Notes under the pieces: generated by a model
The model's database searches: none
What the model was told of the DNA's origin: nothing
What the model saw: the letters and a program-made list of their open reading frames with translations, nothing else
Assembly (NCBI RefSeq): GCF_003576455.2
Contig: NZ_CP032869.1
Location: 186,001-250,000, forward strand
Length of the DNA: 64,000 nt
From: Mucilaginibacter celer
GTDB taxonomy: Bacteria > Bacteroidota > Bacteroidia > Sphingobacteriales > Sphingobacteriaceae
Direction: 5' to 3'
In this document: positions 59,125 through 64,000 of the stretch, piece after piece
Position numbering within the stretch: position 1 is the first letter of the stretch
Layout: every line of letters starts with the position of its first letter
Made by a program: the position numbers and the translations under genes

Positions 59125-60465
59125 GTGGGTAAACTATTAATTATCGACGACGAAGAACGCCTTCGCAACCTGTTAGCGCGTATTTTACAATTGGAAGGGC
59201 ACGAAGTTATTACGGCCGGCACCGCCAAAGAGGGCTTAAAAAAGCTACAGCAGGAAAGTGTACAGGTTGTTTTGAGCGATGTTAAACTACCAGATATTGA
59301 TGGGATCACCCTTTCTGAAACCATCAAAAAAAACTATCCCACAACCGAAATTATTGTACTCACCGCCTACGGCACTATTAACGATGGCGTAAAGGCTATT
59401 AAAGCCGGTGCCTTTGATTATATCACCAAGGGCGATGATAACGAAAAGATCATCCCGCTGGTTAGCAAGGCCATGGATAAAGCCATGCTGCAACAACAGG
59501 TGATGGAGCTGCAAAGCAAGTTGAACACCCGCTTTGGTTTCGACAGGTTGATCGGTAAATCAAACGCTATAACCGATGTTATTAAACTGGCGCAAAAGGT
59601 AGCCCTTACCGATACCACAGTTTTATTATTGGGCGAGACAGGTACGGGCAAAGAGATTTTTGCCGAGGCTATTCACCAGGCCAGTAACCGTAGTGCAAAA
59701 TCGTTTGTGGCTGTAAATTGCAGCGCTTTTACCAAAGAGTTATTGGAGAGCGAGTTGTTTGGCCATAAGGCAGGTTCGTTTACCGGCGCTGTTAAAGATA
59801 AAAAAGGCCTGTTTGAAGAAGCAAACGGTGGAACCATATTTTTAGATGAGATAGGGGAGCTTGATCATGATTTGCAGGCAAAACTGTTGCGGGTGCTGGA
59901 GTCGCAGCAGTTTATTAAGATAGGGGATACTAAGCCAACGCAGGTTAACGTGCGTATTTTGGCAGCTACCAACCGTAATTTATTGAACGAGAGCAACGAG
60001 GGGCATTTTCGTTCTGATCTGTATTATCGCCTCTCGGTTTTTCAGATCACCTTGCCGGCTCTGCGCGAGCGTAAAAAAGATATTAAATTGTTGGCCGAAT
60101 ATTTTATGCAGCACTTCGCGCTTAAAGTAAAAAAGCAGGTAAATGTTTTAAGCGATGAATTTGTTGAAAAGCTGGAAGCCTACGCATGGCCAGGTAATAT
60201 CCGCGAGTTGAAAAACGTTGTGGAGCGCGCGGTGATTCTTACCGATAGCAATATACTTGATGAAAGTTTGCTGCCTTATGAGGTACAACAGCAGCAGGTA
60301 AAAAGCGGTGCGCCTATTTCGGCTTTTGATCTTTCATCGGTAGAGAAGCTGCACATCCAGCGGGTGCTTAACCACACGCACGGTAACAGGGCTGAGGCCG
60401 CACATTTGCTGAATATTGGTGTGGCTACGCTTTACAGGAAGTTGAAAGAGTATAATTTAGAATAA
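59125..60465 (+). CDS. Sigma-54-dependent response regulator (NtrC family)
   Basis: The 446-aa protein starts with GTG. The receiver domain (1-120) has LIIDDEERL, the phospho-acceptor Asp in [13 protein letters not shown] and the TAYGT and Lys segment. The AAA+ domain (about 135-380) has Walker A GETGTGKE, the sigma-54 contact loop GSFTGA, Walker [13 protein letters not shown] and the RAL/ R-finger region. The C-terminal Fis-type helix-turn-helix (about 400-446) ends in [14 protein letters not shown]. It would activate sigma-54 promoters on signal from a kinase that is not in the window. Confidence 0.94.
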   Translation: MGKLLIIDDEERLRNLLARILQLEGHEVITAGTAKEGLKKLQQESVQVVLSDVKLPDIDGITLSETIKKNYPTTEIIVLTAYGTINDGVKAIKAGAFDYITKGDDNEKIIPLVSKAMDKAMLQQQVMELQSKLNTRFGFDRLIGKSNAITDVIKLAQKVALTDTTVLLLGETGTGKEIFAEAIHQASNRSAKSFVAVNCSAFTKELLESELFGHKAGSFTGAVKDKKGLFEEANGGTIFLDEIGELDHDLQAKLLRVLESQQFIKIGDTKPTQVNVRILAATNRNLLNESNEGHFRSDLYYRLSVFQITLPALRERKKDIKLLAEYFMQHFALKVKKQVNVLSDEFVEKLEAYAWPGNIRELKNVVERAVILTDSNILDESLLPYEVQQQQVKSGAPISAFDLSSVEKLHIQRVLNHTHGNRAEAAHLLNIGVATLYRKLKEYNLE

Positions 60466-60481
60466 AAAATAAAAAAAAGAT

Positions 60482-60594
60482 GCAGACGCTCGGCTCCAGC
60501 CGAGTGTCGACTATCACGCGGCCTCTGGCCGACTACTGATCGCAGGCCTGAGGCCTGGAAATAGCAGCCACCCGGCAGGAGCCGAGCGGCTGCG
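60482..60594. repeat. Palindrome cluster with GCTCGGCTCC arms
   Basis: Outer arms GCTCGGCTCC (60488) and GGAGCCGAGC (60579) enclose GCGGCCTCTGGCCG and CAGGCCTGAGGCCTGG, both short palindromes. Another nested arrangement, filling the gap between two convergent genes (60466-60608). Confidence 0.8.
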
Positions 60595-60608
60595 GAAATA
60601 TATTTATT

Positions 60609-61445
60609 TTACCTTTCTTCCTTCCCAATCGGTAAATCCCTTCTCGACCATTCGCTCCAGGAACCAACATAAAGTTTAGGCCCTGTAATACCCGCGTAAT
60701 CCAAACCTAACAGGGTATGGCAAGCTGTAACGCCCGACCCGCAATGAACAACAATCTGGTCATGCGCTACATCGCCAATAGCGGCATCATAAGCTTTGCG
60801 TAATTCATCGGCAGGTAAATACCTACCATCCGCACCCAGATTATTTGTATATGGCATATTTAACGCGCCTGGGATATGCCCGGCGATCAAATCCAAAGGC
60901 TCTGTCTGCCCTAAGTAACGAGGTGTTTCGCGTACATCTATAACCACTCTTAATGGATCTTTGGCAGCCTGGCCTGCTTCTTCAATCTCCACAGTGTTGG
61001 CATACTCATGAGTTACCGGGTAAGGGTCAGCCGGCGTGGGTGTGTATGGATCGGTACTTAGCTCAACCCCGGCATTTTTAGCGGCCTGCAACCCGCCGTT
61101 CAATACCTGAACATTCTGGTGCCCTATAGCCCTTAGCATCCACCATAAACGCGAGGCCGCGAAAGCGCCTGATTTATCATCATAAACCACCACATGGCTG
61201 GCAGGCGTAACTCCCCAGTTGCCTAATTGTACAGCAAACTCCTGTATATTGGGCAGTGGGTGACGGCCGCCATAAGCGGGATCTTCCGGTTTAGTGGTAA
61301 GGTGCTGGTCAAGGTCGGCGTAAACCGCGTTTTTGAGGTGACCAGCCAGGTAGCGCTGGTATGAATCCTGCCCTGCACGGGCATCAATAAGAATAGTATC
61401 CTTGCCGGCCAAAGCCGGATCATTGATTTCTATTAATGACGACAT
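60609..61445 (-). CDS. Sulfurtransferase with two rhodanese domains
   Basis: The 278-aa protein has an inactive N-terminal rhodanese domain (about 10-130; DARAGQDSYQRYLAGHLKNAVY in parts) and an active C-terminal one (about 165-275) with RETPRYLG and the catalytic Cys235 in the loop HCGSGVTAC. The CGSGVT loop is that of 3-mercaptopyruvate sulfurtransferases (SseA). It moves sulfur to cyanide or thiol acceptors in the cytoplasm. The gene stands alone behind a TATATTTG -7 box. Confidence 0.92.
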   Translation of the reverse strand: MSSLIEINDPALAGKDTILIDARAGQDSYQRYLAGHLKNAVYADLDQHLTTKPEDPAYGGRHPLPNIQEFAVQLGNWGVTPASHVVVYDDKSGAFAASRLWWMLRAIGHQNVQVLNGGLQAAKNAGVELSTDPYTPTPADPYPVTHEYANTVEIEEAGQAAKDPLRVVIDVRETPRYLGQTEPLDLIAGHIPGALNMPYTNNLGADGRYLPADELRKAYDAAIGDVAHDQIVVHCGSGVTACHTLLGLDYAGITGPKLYVGSWSEWSRRDLPIGKEER

Positions 61446-61471
61446 AGGTATTATCTGGTATGTTATAATAC

Positions 61472-61479
61472 CAAATATA
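61472..61479 (-). promoter_or_regulatory. -7 box TATATTTG before the rhodanese gene
   Basis: On the minus strand TATATTTG (61479-61472) matches TAnnTTTG, about 27 bases before the ATG at 61445. It lies in the short gap to the YkuK gene. No -33 TTG at the usual distance. Confidence 0.5.
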
Positions 61480-61505
61480 GATACACCGCCCGTTTTTCGG
61501 TAATT

Positions 61506-61979
61506 TTACTGCACTATTTTGTTGGCGCAGTACGAGCTGGCAAAGGCCTCGGGCTTAGCTTTAAACACAAAACCCATGCTCAGGATGTAACCCATAGCCT
61601 CGTGCAGGGCTGCGTTACTTTTAAACATCGGGTTGGTGTTAATATCGGCATGCACTTCAAGGTCAACATCGTACAGGTCGAGCAGATCGCAAAGCTTGTA
61701 GGCAATGTCGATTGATTTTTGTACTTCGCTCAGCATTCTTTCTTTGATGCTCATTTTTTGCGAGGTACGTTCCTGGTGGATGAACATAAATGCACCACGT
61801 TTTTCGCGCAGAAAAACGATAACCGTTGCAAAATCTGTTACAGATCCCTTAACTTGCGAGTCGGTGCCGATACATACTTTAAGCTTGTTGCCGAGAAGAG
61901 ATTCACGCTCTATTGCTTTTTCAACCTCTTCCATAATTGGCGATTGGATTACTTCGCCACTGAATTTTCTCCAGGTCAT
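61506..61979 (-). CDS. Ribonuclease H-like YkuK family protein (DUF458)
   Basis: The 157-aa protein matches the YkuK family in length and motifs: VCIGTDSQVKGSVTDFATVIVF (first part, with the acidic residue of the RNase H fold), LEVHADINTNPMFKSN and the C-terminal KPEAFASSYCANKIV. The fold is RNase H-like, but nuclease activity is unproven as far as I know. The gene precedes the rhodanese gene on the same strand; they have a separate -7 box between them. Confidence 0.88.
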   Translation of the reverse strand: MTWRKFSGEVIQSPIMEEVEKAIERESLLGNKLKVCIGTDSQVKGSVTDFATVIVFLREKRGAFMFIHQERTSQKMSIKERMLSEVQKSIDIAYKLCDLLDLYDVDLEVHADINTNPMFKSNAALHEAMGYILSMGFVFKAKPEAFASSYCANKIVQ

Positions 61980-62159
61980 ATAAAAGTTATTTAGGTAAAT
62001 TTTGAATGACCTGTTTTACGGGTCTATAAAAATAAGCGATTAGTATTCATACTAACGTAAATAACATGTGATTTATTTGTTAACATTTAGCTGATTATTA
62101 ACAGTTTGAATTTCGGAATTCGGAGGTTAGATTTCGGATTTGGCCGGAGTGTGTTGAGA

Positions 62160-62252
62160 TGTCTGAATCAGAGTTTACAGAATTATAGGATTTTCAGAAT
62201 TTCTCTGGCATATTCTGTTAATTCTCAAATTCTGTAAATTCTGATTCAGACA
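62160..62252. repeat. TGTCTGAATCAGA inverted repeat (copy 2)
   Basis: TGTCTGAATCAGAGTTTACA (62160 on, continuing GAATTATAGG) faces AAATTCTGTAAATTCTGATT (62227 on) ending CAGACA at 62252. Same arms as 58905-59041. The rest of the gap 61980-62259 is AT-rich and shows no gene. Confidence 0.85.
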
Positions 62253-62259
62253 ATTCCTT

Positions 62260-62649
62260 CTACAGCTTCTCCTTCGCCCCCAAAACAATCGGCGTTACAT
62301 CAATCAGCTCGAGCGATTTTACCATATCCTTAGTACCGGTTTTATATTTTTTAAAATGGGGCGATTGTAAATGCGCCTTATAAGCCGCGGTATCAGCATA
62401 AATTTCAAAAACCGTGATGTGTGCAGGATTACCCTTTTCGGCTACGGCATGCAGGGTTAATACGCCGGGCTCAACTTTAATAGCGGTTTGGATATGCTCT
62501 TTTAGCGCGGCTGTATAGCTACCCAGTTGGGCCGGATCTATTTCTAATTTCGCTATATGTACTACCCGCGCGGCTTGTTGGGCCGAAACATTCTGTTGGG
62601 CAAGGATCATCACAAAAACTGTAGTTAAGGTTAGTATTAATGCTTTCAT
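62260..62649 (-). CDS. Secreted ABM-domain protein (putative quinol monooxygenase family)
   Basis: The 129-aa protein has a signal peptide (1-23, ending NVSAQQ) and one antibiotic-biosynthesis-monooxygenase (ABM) domain: VHIAKLEIDPAQLGSYTAAL, EPGVLTLHAVAEKGNP and VFEIYADTAAYKAHLQSPHFKKY (in parts). The YxxxxAYxAHLxxxHF pattern fits YgiN-like proteins, which are mostly cytoplasmic; export is somewhat unusual. Substrate unknown. Confidence 0.85.
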   Translation of the reverse strand: MKALILTLTTVFVMILAQQNVSAQQAARVVHIAKLEIDPAQLGSYTAALKEHIQTAIKVEPGVLTLHAVAEKGNPAHITVFEIYADTAAYKAHLQSPHFKKYKTGTKDMVKSLELIDVTPIVLGAKEKL

Positions 62650-62830
62650 CTTTGTTGAATGAATAATGGTTAACAGTACCCGTTATCAAATATCCTTATA
62701 CTATCCTGTAGTATTGTTATATCAACTACTGTTTTACTTACCATTTTTACTGATAGGGGGTAAATTACCCACAGTCTTGAAAACAGGTTGATTATTTTTG
62801 GCTTTATCAAACATCTAACAAAAACAAAAA

Positions 62831-63226
62831 ATGGAAATTAAACGAAACGGCTCGCAACCATCGGGCAAAGGCCCCGCAGAATATTTTACAGGCACTGTAC
62901 GCATCGATCCGCTCATCAGTCCGCCCGAGCCTTCGCGCGTGGCTATGGCCTTGGTAACTTTTGAGCCGGGTGCGCGTACGGCCTGACATACACATCCGTA
63001 TGGGCAAACTTTGATAGTTACCGCAGGTGCAGGTTGGGTACAGCGTGAGGGTGACGCTAAACAAAATATTTACCAGGGCGATGTGGTTTATTTTTTGCCG
63101 GATGAAAAACATTGGCATGGCGCTACCGATACCACGGCAATGAGCCATATCGCTATTCAGGAAAAATTAAACGGTTCGCCTGTGGATTGGATGGAGCAGG
63201 TGAGCGAGGAGGAGTATAGGGGATAG
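62831..63226 (+). pseudogene. Cupin domain gene interrupted by one in-frame TGA
   Basis: The frame from ATG 62831 to TAG 63224-63226 codes for a full 131-aa cupin except for a TGA at 62984-62986 (codon 52), between GARTA and HTHPYGQTL. Relatives have Trp here (AWHTHP), so TGG changed to TGA in one base. Both sides of the stop are intact: the start [18 protein letters not shown] and the end [19 protein letters not shown]. The first His pair of the metal site lies just after the stop. It is a fresh nonsense mutation, a sequencing error or a readthrough; a TTG at 63011 may restart a truncated domain. Confidence 0.82.
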
Positions 63227-63235
63227 ATTTTAATT

Positions 63236-63360
63236 CCCTCCCTCGGGAGGCGTGTGATGGATTGTGTAGTGGCGGGGAGGGGTTTCTACGCCATGCATAA
63301 CGGTTGTGCAGGGCGTAGAAACCCCTCCCTACACCCTCCCAAAGGAGTGAATCGCACAAT
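63236..63360. repeat. Nested palindrome with GGGGTTTCTACGCC arms
   Basis: GGGGAGGGGTTTCTACGCC (63274-63292) pairs with GGCGTAGAAACCCCTCCCT (63312-63330). Outside them are GATTGTGTAG (63259 on) facing CTACACC, and CACAATCC near 63355. It fills the gap between the broken cupin gene and plsC. Confidence 0.85.
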
Positions 63361-63381
63361 CCCCATGCTTTTTATATCAAA

Positions 63382-64000
63382 TCAGGCTATCGCCGCCTTT
63401 ATCCTGTTCTCCGCTTCAAGTACCAGCTCAGCTACCGGAGTTTTGCCGGGCTCAATAGGTTCAAGCACTGTCCAGGTCACTGCGGTAAACGTGTTAAGCG
63501 GATAGTATCCGTATTTCATCACTTTCCAGGCATTGTTTATAGCAATTGGAACCAATAATGCATCAGGGCATTTTTTAAGAATAGCGGCAACACCCGCCGA
63601 GTGAAATGTTTTAACCGAACCATCTTTTGAGCGGGTACCCTCAGGAAATATAACTGCCGACCAGTTATTGGCTTTCATCCGCTCGCCCAGTTTCATCAAT
63701 TCAGTCATCGACTGGCGGGCGTCCTCCCTGTTAATATTTGCGCCACCACCGTGTTTAAGATTATAGCTGATGGATGGAATGTTTTTGGTAAGCTCAATTT
63801 TAGAGATAAACTTGGCGTGATATTTACGGAGGTAATAGATAAGCGGCGGGATATCAAGCAAACTCTGATGATTAGCTAAAAATATCATTGGGCGATCAAG
63901 AGGCAAATTTTGCTCATTGATAAACGTTACCGTATCGCCCAATATATAAAAGGTTCTTAACAAAAACAGGTTTAACACGTCAACAACCTTTTTATGTGCG
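63382..64000 (-). CDS. plsC: 1-acyl-sn-glycerol-3-phosphate acyltransferase (PlsC/AGPAT), 5' end outside window
   Basis: The frame stays open to the window edge; a GTG at 63978 is a possible start, but coding may extend further. The visible part has the H-x4-D motif NHQSLLD with hydrophobic context (FLANHQSLLDIPPLIYY), KIELTKNIPSI, GGGANINREDAR and FPEGTRSKDG, the four blocks of the family. It makes phosphatidic acid at the inner membrane. The last domain residues end normally at AENRIKAAIA. Confidence 0.93.
   Translation of the reverse strand, partial: AHKKVVDVLNLFLLRTFYILGDTVTFINEQNLPLDRPMIFLANHQSLLDIPPLIYYLRKYHAKFISKIELTKNIPSISYNLKHGGGANINREDARQSMTELMKLGERMKANNWSAVIFPEGTRSKDGSVKTFHSAGVAAILKKCPDALLVPIAINNAWKVMKYGYYPLNTFTAVTWTVLEPIEPGKTPVAELVLEAENRIKAAIA

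Noticed and set aside
63011..63226. Independent 71-aa gene from a TTG
   Set aside because: It is the second part of the cupin gene broken by the TGA at 62984; it lacks the full barrel. A truncated product cannot be excluded.
1..64000. CRISPR arrays, insertion sequences or prophage genes
   Set aside because: Repeats are palindromic and irregularly spaced without spacer structure; no Cas, transposase, integrase or phage structural gene was seen.

Overview
The window reads as chromosomal DNA of a Bacteroidota species, most likely a Sphingobacteriaceae member such as Mucilaginibacter. The support is a SusC/SusD pair, lipoproteins with the xxSC lipobox, TamL, a T9SS plug-domain protein, DUF5107/GH97/GH30 enzymes, and promoters of the Bacteroidota type (TAnnTTTG -7 box, here mostly TATCTTTG). 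I see no rRNA, CRISPR array, transposase or integrase. There is one tRNA (Cys).

Layout. 1-1.4 kb is the end of a GH3 glycosidase. 1.7-8.1 kb is mostly minus strand: DUF1684, an NTF2-like/AhpD-like/DUF417 group behind an AraC regulator, a lipoprotein hydrolase, a class V aminotransferase and a GNAT. 8.2-14.5 kb holds regulators: a MocR-type regulator, a TPR histidine kinase (HisKA_2) and a LytS/LytTR pair. 14.9-37.9 kb is dominated by carbohydrate uptake: an outer-membrane barrel receptor, then a SusC-SusD-DUF4959-DUF4998 operon, an AraC/cupin regulator, and a long operon of aldose epimerase, GH97, sugar MFS permease, DUF5107-TPR and GH36 alpha-galactosidase. Together these form an alpha-galactoside utilisation locus: capture at the surface, periplasmic hydrolysis, anomer conversion, inner-membrane import. 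38.0-39.6 kb is an AT-richer two-gene module (AAA ATPase plus a small PD-(D/E)XK-like protein). 39.6-50.8 kb is a mix of lipoproteins, small membrane proteins, PurU, a T9SS plug protein, an ABC-F ATPase, an SGNH esterase and TspO. 51-64 kb holds housekeeping genes: TamL and TrmH head to head, tRNA-Cys with a 57-aa basic protein, PyrD, GH30, a thioesterase, an NtrC-type regulator, a rhodanese, YkuK, a cupin gene broken by one UGA, and PlsC running off the end.

The strongest new observation is regulatory. The SusC operon and the GH97/GH36 operon, 10 kb apart, each carry two direct TTATCCAT half-sites spaced exactly 21 bp, then exactly 22 bp to a TAnnTTTA -7 box, then a shared CAAAACCAATTAA start region. 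This fits an operator for the AraC/cupin regulator encoded between them. The same 21 bp / 22 bp geometry, with different half-sites, lies in front of the DUF417 operon directly behind the other AraC gene.

Intergenic regions are crowded with at least nine families of inverted repeats, several nested one inside the loop of another.
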